In this document: positions 13,035 to 24,103 of the stretch, one piece after another
Numbering within the stretch: the stretch's first letter is position 1
How the letters are laid out: each line of letters begins with the position of its first letter
Assembly: GCA_900175165.2 (NCBI GenBank)
Contig: FWWN02000180.1
Coordinates: 1-43,694 of the forward strand
DNA: 43,694 bases
Direction: 5' to 3'
Source of the DNA: Rhizomucor pusillus
Lineage: Eukaryota > Mucoromycota > Mucoromycetes > Mucorales > Lichtheimiaceae
Made by a program: the position numbers and the translations under genes
Notes under the pieces: generated by a model
Databases searched by the model: none
The model's input: the letters and a program-made list of their open reading frames with translations, nothing else
Told to the model about the DNA's origin: nothing

Positions 13035-15478
13035 ATGGCCAGAGTCAAAGGCAAAGGTCTTCGAGACAACGCTGCAAAGACGTCCAACCAAATGCAGGAC
13101 CCTGCCGTTGATGGTAAGCGCGTGGTTCCCTGCAGAGAAAAAAAAAAAAGCTCAATAGTTTCTCTGTAACTTATCGCAACAAGATCGCAATGACGACGGC
13201 AGTCCTGTGGAAAACGGGGAAACCGCCGGTCTACGGCGCTCGTCTAGGCAACGTCAATTACGCCAAGCTGCCGCTGTTGCTGCCACCACAGCTTCTGAGA
13301 GCCCGGAGAGTGCTGATGAGGACTACTCAATGCAAGACAGTCCCCAAAGCTCTACTCGTGCGAAAGCAAGATATCGAAAGGGAAAGGCAAGGCAGAGGAG
13401 TGATGATAATGATTCTGAAGGTTCTCCGAGAAGAAGAAACGCTTCTCGACGATCGTCTATGCTTAAGGATCAAGATGGAAACAAACATGCTCTAAACTGG
13501 TAAGCTGATTATGTGGTTCTTTTAGCGAAGCGGCGCAGATGTACTCATTTTTTGTTTCTCATTGATTCCTAGGATCCGCCAAAATTATGAATATCACGAT
13601 AATCACAATGTACCCCGCAGCGGCATGTTTGAACATTACAAGACCAGTGCCAGCCTGTGTAACCTGCCAGTTGTCAATGCAGCCACGTTTGGCAAGCTGA
13701 TCAGGCACGTGTTTCCCAACATAACAACGAGGCGACTAGGAACACGAGGCATGTCAAAATATCACTATTGCGGCATCCGCCGCAAGCTATCCGTCACTGG
13801 CTTTATGCAAACGACCCCTGCATACCTTGCTAGGTAAGATTAAAGATACCGTAGATGGGCCTGGCTTTCCTAAATGTCAGCGGGTTATATACAGTTCACC
13901 TGAGGCTGAACAACAGCGAGTTCGAGAACCTGCCGCTTCTAAAACCTTGGAGCCATTGCAGCCGGAAGTGAGAACGCCGGGTACTCGTCAAAACTATGAA
14001 AGCTTCTCGCTTTCGGAAATGTGCTGCAGTCAAGCTTCTTCATCTCAAATGGAAGACTATCAAGAGTACCCTCCTTATGAGCCGCTCGAAGTCCAATTAC
14101 CTTCCTTCTCTTCAATTGTTCAAACGGGCATCGAGTTTTACGATGAAGATGCTGTTGTCGATTTTGCAACTATGTATGAAATTCATTGCTACAGAATGTT
14201 GCACAATGTGCAGGCCGGAAAAGTAAATCTCGTAAGTAGAATATCGAGCTTTCATACAGCAACTGCTTTAAACTTTAGGTCCGTAGGCGATGAGTGATCT
14301 GGTCGAGTTCTATGATAATTTGCCGCAGTCAACCCGTCATTTGATCACCACTGAACCGAATCTAGCCGATGCCATATGGCGTTGGGACTGCGCTTTGTAC
14401 GATGTAAGCATTCGCTGTATTCTGTTGCATTCAAGCGTCTAAACTTTTGCTAACTATGCTTCTGTAAGACTATCCTGATAAGTCTGATCCCATCTATGCT
14501 TGCGACGATACCGTTTGAAATGATTCGTGCGTCCCGCCAATACACCAACCAACTCGTGAAACATTTAATCGAAGCTTTGGTGAAATATCCAGAAAACTTA
14601 CGAGAAAAGAAAATTCAAGGTAAATTGCAGGGACTCAAATCGTCTCTTTCTTACTATAGTAACTATACACGATATTAATACTCGGTTATATTTTATAAGC
14701 TGCAAATGTCTTTGTTTCCAGGTTCTGTCGACATCTCAAATTGAACCAAATGGCACAATCTGCAGCTGCGTTGCTTCGAAATGCAGAGATAGTTGAAGCG
14801 ATGCGCACTGACTGGGAAAAAATCGATGTTGATAATATCCTCGACGAAACACAATGGGTATGTGCGTGCGATCCTGCGCTCGTCGAGAGATTCTGTAAGT
14901 TCTGCAAGCGCAAAATTTTTTCAAAGGAGTAAGGTTAACAAATAACCTCTAGTTCGCGAAAAATTTCCAGCGTTGTTGCATTCTGGAGTATCCATCGAAA
15001 TCTTGATTGCTTGGATAGAGGATGTTGTGAAGAGATGGTTGCCCATGCCAGCCCCTCCACTAGCTAACGAAAATGCAACAAAAGAGGTCGAAGACTATCT
15101 TTACAAGGCAAAGCAAACTGTTTTGCAATGGAATATGTACAGTACACTTGCATTGAAAGACTTGGCAACCAGTGGCGCCGCTACTACTGGTAAGATGTGG
15201 ATTAAGAGAGAAATGTATTGATTTGTATATTCAACCCGATATACCTTTAAACAGATCATTTCCGTATCCTTCGTCTCTTCATGGATGATTATTTGCTTTA
15301 CTGCGTAGAAGGTACAATTGCAAAATGGGCGTCGGACGATGACGCAACCCAGGGAGAGTTGCCTATGGAAACCGTTGCATCACCATCCAGCATGGGAGGC
15401 AATGCTAGCAATTCACAGACGGCGGACAGGGCCACTAACGATCAAAATATGGATATTATACCAAATGAATTGCAATAA
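13035..15478 (+). CDS. RFX-family winged-helix transcription factor
   Basis: DNA-binding regulator of the RFX1/sak1/Crt1 group. Exon 1 (MARVKGKGLRDNAAKTSNQM...) is followed by a Ser/Arg-rich acidic region. Next comes the RFX DNA-binding domain: WIRQNYEYHDNHNVPRSGMF, YKTSASLCNLPVVNAATFGK, LIRHVFPNITTRRLGTRGMS and KYHYCGIRRKLSV. The last block carries the recognition helix and the wing that contacts the X-box. Later exons carry the conserved RFX extended regions, including IPFEMIRASRQYTNQLVKHL, HLKLNQMAQSAAALLRNAEI and EILIAWIEDVVKRWLPMP, which in the family mediate dimerisation. At least seven introns. The start at 13035 follows a likely 5'UTR splice acceptor. Fungal relatives regulate DNA-damage response or morphogenesis; which applies here cannot be told from sequence. 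Confidence 0.93.
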
Positions 15479-15619
15479 CAGAAGATATGATTAGCAGAAA
15501 AAAGTTATTGCAAATACCTCACAATCTAAGCAGCTATTCAGCTTCGTATGTACATTTAATTGCTTCTCAACGAATATACAGTGCACATCTTATATTTGCA
15601 TGCTATCTTTGATTTCTGT

Positions 15620-17054
15620 TTAATCGTAAAAGAAAACCTCCTCATCCATGCAGTCATCGTACATGTAAAATGTGGGCATTATCAAGGAAGCGCGGTCGAG
15701 GTACCACTGTCCGCAGTCGAGCTTGTAGAGAGTTGCTGTCATGACCATTCCTTCGAGTAGTTCGTTTACAATTTTCTTTTCCAGATAGATCGGAAATTGG
15801 TCCTTTTCGTCATCGTAGCTGGCCAGTGTCGTGGGTATCAGCTTCTCGGGAGGATCGTCGTCTTGAGTTTCTGCGATTTTGATAACCTTGACAAACAAAC
15901 CCTCACGTTGATCAACAACTGTTCGCTGTGACGGGTTCTTTATGATATGTTCTACTGTTTTGCGAACTTCTCCCATGTCCATACCAAGGGTATCTGCTAA
16001 GAAATCATCCACTAGGTTTTGTGTTTTCAAAGTGGCCCCAGCCCAGGATGCAGAATCCAGAGCCCACGCCGGCTTCAATCCTCCATCAAACAAGGCACTG
16101 CAAGCCTTGTTAAAGTGGCCTGGCATCAGGTTTGCAGCTCGCTTGCACATGGGCAGTTCTTTCTTGGCTTTTGCCGTAATCTCCCTTGCTTTTCGTATAT
16201 CGTCTGCGTATTCTGGACACACGTTCCGAATTTCCAGGTAGCGCAAGAATGCGTCCACAAGCATCGGTGCATCGATAAAATCCTGTAAGCCAATGAATCG
16301 GCTTTCCCTGACAAAAGTGTTGCCGAGATACACCTGCGCCACTTCGCTGAAACTGACTACCAATTCCTCATCGTCATCTAGCTGATCAGGCACAACGTCG
16401 GTAGCTGTCTTGGCAGCCTCCCAGTCTGCTTCTGCGTCTGGATCCTCAGGTGCATCGGCGCCGGTTGTTCGACCCAAGAAGGCATTGGGTCCTACCGTTA
16501 TACCGCCGAATTTGAGATAGTTATCGAATATAGCTCGTTTCATTTCTGAAAACTTGTGGTTTTTGCGATATTTCCAAATTGCATATTCAACACGCTCGGA
16601 AAGTGGGCGTGATCTAACGGCTGACCGTGAGAGCTCTTAGACTTTTTGTCAGCTATGCACATTAGGTATTTACGGGTCGTATGGATTTTCAATGATATCT
16701 TCATCGAACTTCTCCTTGTAACTGTCATCCAAGGCCGAGCCTGCTTCCGGAAGTCCAGCCGTCTTGGACCTTTTCTTTTTTTTCTTCTTCTTTTTGGCAT
16801 TCTCGGCAGCACTTTGCATTAGGCTGACAGGCGTAGACAGATCGCTCGGCATGTTGGGTGACTCCTGTTCCTGATTTTCGGCAGTTTCGGTCTCGCCATT
16901 TTCCTCTTGTTCTTCTTCCTTCTCTTTGCGTTGCCGCTCCTCTTCAATCGAGGCTAGAATATCCTCGCTGACGATACATGTGTGAGAAGATCTGGAATGA
17001 AGCGCAAAGATCATGCACTTACACAAATTGCTGCCTGTCGCCGAGCGACTCCAT
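15620..17054 (-). CDS. Arb1-like Argonaute siRNA chaperone (ARC) subunit
   Basis: In fission yeast Arb1 binds Argonaute in the ARC complex and is needed for siRNA maturation and heterochromatin. Three exons: a short first one (17054 to about 17035, MESLGDRQQF), a charged one (about 16967-16680), and a long last one ending at 15620. The second exon has an acidic Gln/Glu stretch, then a poly-Lys run (KKKKKKKKRSKTAGLPEA). Spliced over a 60-nt intron, the family core reads ENPYDPSRPLSERVEYAIWK followed by HKFSEMKRAIFDNYLKFGGI and VGPNAFLGR, matching the Arb1 consensus (YDP...R...C/IxRYRxxR..FxxYLxxGGI.xGPxxFxG). The rest is globular (about 300 residues) and ends FYMYDDCMDEEVFFYD. It is convergent with the RFX gene (142 bp apart). 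The family call is from memory of the Pfam pattern. An intact gene suggests a working RNAi pathway. Confidence 0.8.
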
Positions 17055-17548
17055 TGTTCGAGAGATCAAAGACGCGTTCTGAAGAAGCCCTTTTTGACAC
17101 CAGCTCCCGTTCGCTTCTCCGAGAGAACACTCAAATCACCGGAGATCAAGGTGCATAACCGACTTGATCTGCTCAGACTTTTGCTACAATGAGTTCTAAA
17201 GTTGTATCTTTTGTAATATTTTATCAGCAATCATGCTTGATTTCTAGCTTGGTTTGATTCGACCCAATTCTTCAAGAGTGTCCAACTTAGTGGCATCGTT
17301 GTGAAACGCCAGCACGACCAAAAAGCTCGGTAAATGTACTACGGCCGGAGAGATATTCATAGTACAGAAGAAGGCGATGATGCTCTTCTCTCGGGGCATA
17401 TTTTTATTGGGACATTTCATATGATGAGCTTTGAACATCACGTTGAAGACATCTCTGTATTCGTTTCTTTTTTTTCTCCCTTTTCTCATACTATATAAAT
17501 GGTTACATCGTCAGTACATCAAGTACTCTTATTAGTCAGTATGGATAT
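17055..17548. other. Arb1 5' flank and intergenic region
   Basis: This lies between the Arb1 start and the end of the next minus-strand gene. An 81-codon minus-strand frame (17244-17489, ending KLDTLEELGRIKPS) is open, but I recognise nothing in it and see no linking splice sites. It may be chance. Confidence 0.35.
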
Positions 17549-18025
17549 TCAATATCCGGCAGACATCAAAAAAATACGACGGTCTTGTTGACCGCATCCT
17601 TCTAACAGCTTATAAATTTCCTTCAATAAACTTTCGGACTTACCAGATAGCAAGAGCCATGCTATCTCAGTGTTCTAAAGATGAATTTCAGCTGATGTAT
17701 GATAACCGTCTCCAAAAGATTCTTACTTTGAATCTCTCGATATCTTCTTGAGCTGATCGAGAGAACTCCAGAATATTTTCTCCTAATTGCTTTTCGGCAG
17801 CCTTTACTTCGTCCGACTAGAAATAGCGATTTAGCAGCACATAACGCTACTTTCAGTGGCAGAGGTGCTCAAATATTGGATACTTGCGCGTCGCTTACAG
17901 GTTCCACCTTGACGACGGGGACTGATCAACTAGTGCTAGGTCTTCGTTTTATTCTCCAAATCATCCAATCGCAGGTGTTCCTGCAGCTGAACCCAAAGGG
18001 AAAAGCCACGCGCCGTAAAGTTCAT
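17549..18025 (-). CDS. Small helical protein, unrecognised
   Basis: The best-supported part is three spliced exons. One ends VPVVKVEP at a GTAAGC donor. The next runs SDEVKAAEKQLGENILEFSR then SAQEDIERFK to a GTAAGA donor, after a TTTCTAG acceptor. Then NTEIAWLLLS reaches a GTAAGT donor, and a last piece EGCGQQDRRIFLMSAGY ends at TGA (17549-17551). The middle is strongly helical and charged, coiled-coil-like. The N-terminal exon is uncertain: MNFTARGFSLWVQLQEHLRL starting at 18025 is open, but its joining splice site is weak. It is divergent from RRP41 with 43 bp between starts. The size and helix pattern would fit a small complex subunit, but I do not recognise one. Confidence 0.4.
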
Positions 18026-18068
18026 GCTTAAGGTCTAACTATAGCACTTGAAGAATACTACCTATATC

Positions 18069-19158
18069 ATGGTGAGCTGCCTGTTTTTGATTTGCATGGA
18101 ACAGCAGACTAAAATATTTGTATAGTCGCGGATTGAGCTGTTAACACCTGAAGGTAAGCAACTAGCATTGCTGAAACGTCCACGCAGACCTTGTAACGAT
18201 CGATCAGGTCTTCGAATTGATGGTCGAAGGGCGAACGAATTACGTAAAATCACAGCAAAGACCTCAGTATTTAGTCAATCGGACGGCTCTGCATACTTGG
18301 AACAGGGAAACACAAAATGTCTCGTGGCTGTATACGGACCTCGCGAGGTACGCCGGACGGATACGTTGTTACACGCGATTCAATGCTGAATTTATTTACA
18401 CAATGCAGGCACGATACCGACAACAAATGCAAGCAGACCGAGCGCTTCTCAACGTTGAATTTAACATTGCACCATTCAGTACCAGCGAACGTAAGAAACG
18501 ATCCAAAAATGACAAGTAAGAGTCTGGATTTATTTGCAGATCACTTTCGACCATCGGACTCTTATGCTTTTCATCTCTCTACCAGACGATCCCTGGAAGT
18601 CGCAACGTTTATACGGCAAACATTCGAACCAGTTATCCTGACTAGCCAGTTCCCAAGATCCCAAATCGATATCTATGTGCAAGTATTCCAGCATGATGGA
18701 GGCATTTTGCAATGTGCTATCAATGCTGCAACTATGGCATTGATTGATGCCGGTATTCCAATGACAGATTACGTATGTGCATGCTCAGCGGGGTGTATCG
18801 ATAGAGTGCCAGTTCTAGGTAAGATTACGGTTATTGTATAACTTTACTACTTTTTACTAACATGTAATATATTTATAGACTTGAACAGTCTGGAGGAATC
18901 ATCAGATACTGCCGAGTTGACCGTTGCAATACTCCCAAGAACAGGACAAGTTAACTTGCTTGAGGTAGGAAAAAAATGCACAAGAGCTCGTTCAGATGCT
19001 TTTGCTGATATCGGTTTTAGATGGAATCAAGATTACATATTGAACGGTTAACCGAGGTCATGGAACTAGCAAAGCACGGCTGTTTGCAAGTCCATAAAGT
19101 GTTGGATGATGTTATTCGACAGAACACACAATATCTTATGGAGCGTTTGAAGGCATAG
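18069..19158 (+). CDS. SKI6: Exosome complex subunit RRP41/Ski6
   Basis: RNase PH-like subunit of the RNA exosome ring, for 3'-5' RNA processing and decay in nucleus and cytoplasm. Exon 1 is only the ATG at 18069-18071, followed at once by GTGAGC; exon 2 is SRIELLTPEG. Further exons give LRIDGRRANELRKI, VFSQSDGSAYLEQGNTKCLV, VYGPRE, ARYRQQMQADRALLNVEFNI, FSTSERKKRSKND, IRQTFEPVILTSQFPRSQID, VQVFQHDGGILQCAINAATM and MTDYVCACSAGCIDR, all in RRP41 order. The C-terminus is LTEVMELAKHGCLQVHKVLD and ends MERLKA. The length is family-normal. As in eukaryotic ring subunits generally, catalysis is probably lost. It is followed 125 bp downstream by UPF2 on the same strand. Confidence 0.95.
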
Positions 19159-19283
19159 CAGCGTAATAAATGGTTTTTATGTTTTTTCTTTTCGCCGCTC
19201 TGCGCGGGACTTGAAAAGTCATTAAATGCTTCTGTCGCTTTGCAGATCTTGAGTGTTGATTCTGTAGCTGTTGGAGTACTAGC

Positions 19284-22200
19284 ATGAGTACTAGACAAGA
19301 GCTTCGGCAGCCCAACATTGAGGCCTGGGAGAAAGGCAAAGGCGGTATGCAGTCTGGGTGGATTTGCCGTGTAAATGACTAGTGACCTGACAGGACGTTT
19401 GCAGACCCGACGCAATACAAGAATCTAGACAGCAACATCAAAAAGAACACAACGTTCATTAAGAAATGCAAGACGTCACTTGCAGCGGATATGAAGCAAC
19501 AGCTACTGAATGATATCAAAAAACTAAGTCTGGAGAAATACATTTCTGAAGTTGTTAGCAGCGTGCTTGAGGGCATGCTAAAGTGCAAAACTAGCACAGA
19601 CGTCGCAGCATGTGTTGAGGTACGCAATTATACGTCTAAAATCTATAGTTTCCAACCATATTACTAGGTTATCTCTGCTTTGCACCAGCGTTTTCCGGAT
19701 ACCTTTACATTGCTGTTGACATATCACCTCGCTAAAGCGCTCCAACCACCTTCCCGCCAGCTTCTGTCGAGTCTCACGCAAGATCAGCGAGAAAAGGAAG
19801 AGTCGTCACGTATATCGAAACAGAGAACGTATCTTCGAATTGCAGTCGAGTTATGGCTCGCTGGAGTCCTTCGAAACGTAGAAGATGGAATACCGACCTT
19901 GGCATCGGCGAACATTGAAGGCGTCGAGTCCCAGCGGGACGGTGTAGCTGGACTTGTTGGATCAGCACCTTCCGTAAAGCCAAAGAAGAAGGATGACGCT
20001 GGCAACAAATTTGTTGGCTTCATTTACAGTGTACTTTACGACCTGCTTTCTAACGATATGGATGCGCATGCGAATATCTCTCTTGTCGCATCATTTTTAA
20101 AAAATTACGGACAGGAAATTCTGGGCATTGTGCCAAGGAGACAGAGAGCTGCAGCGCAGCAGCACAGTGAAGAAGCCGGCGATAAAGGTGCTGCAACTTC
20201 AGGAACAGTGAAAGAGCAGAACCCTGCAGTCAGCGAAGAGTGTCAGAACTTGATCAAAGACTTGATTGTGGAATATTATCGCAGCGTCGAAAAGCACCTA
20301 GTGAAGGATCACCAGTATATCAAAAAGCTGGACCATCGAAACCGTGAAACGCTTTTTACTCGCGGCGAATTGCCAGAGGATACGAAACAGAACTACGAGA
20401 AAGTATCCAAAGTCTATGAGAAGCTGCTGAACAACACACAGACGTGAGTGGACTACAAAGAGGATCTTTGTATTGGACTTGGCTAATTACGGATATGATA
20501 GTCTCGCAGACGCTCTGGATATGGAGATGCCCGAACTACCTGAAGAAGAGGATGTGACAAGAGTTTCAATCGTTAGTGCAGGCGCTTCACATGCTTTTGC
20601 AGATGCAAAGGTAATAGTATATAAAATATAGTAATGTGATGATATCCAGACTTAACTCTTTGATAGGAATCAGTGACAAACGGTGTCTGGGAGGATGAGG
20701 ATGCACGGAAATTTTACGAAGATTTACCAGATTTAAGCGTGCTCGTACCTAGCATATTGCTCGAGAACGATTCTGCTAGAAAGGCGGCAACGACAACATC
20801 GGGTACTGATGAGGATGCAGCAGCGGAAGCAGAGCAAGAGCAGCAAGCTCCCGAGAAAGACACTACCGCGGAAGACGGTCAAACCGAAGCGGCTGAGGAG
20901 ACAAATGAGGAAGATGCAGACGTCGATCCGTCCGAGCTTGTGGATAAAGCTTTAGAGTAGGTAGTACTGGACTTGTCACTAGAACTCTCGCTCACGACCG
21001 TATCTATTAGCTCCACTGAAAAGGAGGATCTTGGAAATGCAAAGCCATCGCAGCTAGCGCAGTTGGATGCTCTCCTTACTCGTCTACCAACTCTCGGCAA
21101 TAGAGACCTTATTGACAGTGCTGCAGTCGAATTTTCATATCTCAACTCCAAAGTAGCACGCAAGCGATTAGTAAAGGTATAGTTTTTCTCGATTTTAACA
21201 CTTAGTCGCTACAGGCTTGCTAATTCTTATGTAGGCTATTCTAAATGTGCCTCGTCAACGAGTTGACCTCTTGCCTTATTATGCTCGTTTGGTCGCCATA
21301 TTGAACAAATATTTCCCAGATATTGGAGAGACTGTGTTAGCTGCTGTAAGTCTGGCTATATAGTTACTCTCCATACTTGTTTAGCTAACATCGATGTCTA
21401 TCAGTTGGAACATGAATTCAAAGGTCTTCAGCGGAAGAAGACCCAGGACTTGATAGAATCGCGTGTCAAGGTGAATACAGATTATATCAAGTTATTTCCG
21501 AGAACAGTTATATTTATTTATATATGCTGCTGTAGAATATTCGCTTCTTGTCTGAGCTCACAAAGTTTAGAATCACTCCTGCGCATACCATTTTTCATGT
21601 TTTCAAGGTTGCACTGGACGATTTTACAAATCAAAACATTGATATCGTGTGCAATCTTCTGGAAACATGTGGTCGATTCCTCCTAAAATCGCCAGAGACT
21701 AGTGTTCGCATGGGCAATATGGTAAGGACTCTGCGTTACAAGAATCTGTGATCGATGAAAGACTGATGGGATAATTTTTAGCTCGAGATTGTGATGCGCA
21801 AAAAGAACGTGCAACATCTGGATAATCGACAAACATTGATGATCGAAAATGCTTACTATCAAGCTAATCCGCCAGACCGCGTAGCTGTTGTGGAAAAGAA
21901 GCGAACACCTATGGAGCTGTACATTCGCAAGATGATCTACGGCGACCTCAACAAGAAATCTTTGGATAAAATCCTCAAGCAACTTCGAAAGCTTCATTGG
22001 GAGGATGAAAACATTTTCCGAATGATGGTCAAGATATTCTGCAAGGTCTGGAAAATCAAGTATAGCAATATACACCTCATCGCCATCCTTGCCAGCGGCC
22101 TGAACAAGTACCATTCAGACTTTGGTGTACAAGTCGTCGACAGCGTTGTGGAAGAGATCAGAGTTGGATTGGAGGTATGTTCTAGATATATCTTTCGACC

Positions 22201-23777
22201 GGGAGGTATTTTTTTCTGACTATGCGGGAAATAGCAAAATATATTTAAACATAACCAACGCCGCATTGCCGTTGTCAAGTATTTGGGTGAACTCTACAAT
22301 TATCGCATGATAGATTCACCTCTTATCTTTGACACTTTGTACACCATTGTAACCCTCGGACATGGTGAGCATTAAATACTTAGGAAGATATTATATCTTA
22401 CTTCTGACATTTTGAATATAGAGTTTGGACGTCCTGCTCGAGAGCGCATATGTCCAATCGATGCTCCCAACGATTTCTTCAGAATTCGTCTCTGCTGCAC
22501 GCTTTTGGATACCTGTGGCATGTGCTTTGACAGAGGAAGTTCAAAGCGAAAACTCGACCACTTTCTGGTATTTTTCCAGGTAAAGAAATATAATATTGGC
22601 CTAAAAAAGATATCTGGGCTTATCATAATACTTTGTAGATGTATATCCTTACCAAATTCAAACCTCCTATGGATGTCGACTTTATGATTAGCGATACCTT
22701 TGAACTCTTGAGACCTAAGATGCGGATTTTCTCTACTTACGAAGAAGCAAACGAGGCTGTGGACCAGATTCTCTTGGAGCAGCTCAAATCCGTGCAAGGT
22801 AACTTGTCAAACAAATTAATCTATACATACAACCTCCCTAACTTGAATAATAGGAACCGATGGCAAAGTCCCAGAAGATGGTTTTGAAGAGAGCGAAGCT
22901 TCTGACGAATCAAGTGATGAAGGCGAAGATGAAGAAAATTTGGACGCCGAAGTAGAAGAAGGCGAAGACGAAGAGAATGAGGAGGTAAGCATTTTGTAAT
23001 TTAGGCTGCATTGATTTCTTCAATATTGACTGCATGTATCAGACTGGATCATTGGAAAATGACAACGAAGCCGACGAAGATGTTGTTGTTTTGAAGAAAC
23101 GGCAGGAAGAAATATCGAAGGAAGAAGAGGAGGAATTTGAGCGAGAGTTTAGCCGCATGATGAATGAAAGTATGGAGTCTCGAAAGTTTGAGAAGAAGAC
23201 AGCTGTGTTGGATGTTCCTATTCCCATGAACCTTCGAGGAGCACAAGGTAATTCAAAAAATATTAATTGCTGCGTTCGCCGCTAAGCTCTGTCTACCACT
23301 CTCATGTAGATCGACGAACGGCTTCTGCGCAAGAAAAAGAAGCTAGCCAAGGCAAGATGGCATTCACCCTCTTGACAAAGAAAGGAAACCGTCAGCAGAT
23401 CAAGACAATGGAGGTGCCTTCAGATTCAATTTTGGCAGTCAGCACCCGGTCGAAACAAGAAGCGGAGCGTAAAGAGCAGCAACAGCTCAAGAAACTTGTG
23501 CTTAACTATGAAGAAAGAGAAGAAGCCGCTGCACGTCAAGGTAGGAATATAATTACATATCTTGTGTTATAATAGACCTCTGACTCAAGATTACATATTA
23601 GCCGCCATTGAAGAACGCCAGAGACAGCGCGGCAATTTTCGTGGCAAAAAGGTGTTCCACACGGGTGGAGGTGGCGGCCATGCTTACTCCAGTGCTGGGT
23701 GAGTCGGTCTTTTACGGTGATGTAAACGGTTAGCATTTGTTGACTATATTGCATACAGGCGAGGACGAAAACCATAA
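19284..23777 (+). CDS. UPF2: Nonsense-mediated decay factor UPF2/NMD2
   Basis: Scaffold that links UPF1 to UPF3 and the exon junction in nonsense-mediated mRNA decay. It starts MSTRQELRQPNIEAWEKGKG. The first MIF4G domain contains NLDSNIKKNTTFIKKCKTSL, KYISEVVSSVLEGMLKCKTS and LHQRFPDTFTLLLTYHLAKA. The second contains FRITPAHTIFHVFKVALDDF, KNVQHLDNRQTLMIENAYYQ and RTPMELYIRKMIYGDLNKKS. The third contains QRRIAVVKYLGELYNYRMID, LIFDTLYTIVTLGHEFGRPA and FFRIRLCCTLLDTCGMCFDR. Then comes a very acidic region (ESSDEGEDEENLDAEVEEGE) and the UPF1-binding tail: FEREFSRMMNESMESRKFEK, AFTLLTKKGNRQQIKTMEVP, and a Gly-rich end, GRGRKP. At least a dozen short introns; all domains are present and the gene looks intact. 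Confidence 0.96.
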
Positions 23778-24103
23778 AGAAGACGAACTGCTGCAAGCAA
23801 ATTGAAGTGCTTCAATCACCCTGTTTGCGCAACTATAGCTGTGCGATGGAAGGCGAAGGCGTCACCCTGTGACGGAAACCACCCTTTCTTTCTACAAGGC
23901 TATCCTTCAGAGCGGCAGATAGGGGCTTCTTACTGGATGCCTGCTCCATGTATCCCATTCTTTATCAGGCCAATAAAGCGAACATATTGGTACGCCGATC
24001 CTTTTGATGCTGTTGTCAAATGATCCAGCGGGATCCGTAAAGTCAAATTGAAATGAATGACTCGCAGAGCTGCACTCCGCTTGTCTTTTGCATAACTTTC
24101 AAA
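23778..24103. other. UPF2-PTPA intergenic region
   Basis: About 325 bp between two co-oriented genes holds the UPF2 3' region and the PTPA promoter. No other gene is apparent. An in-frame upstream ATG at 24053 would add 17 residues to PTPA. Confidence 0.5.
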
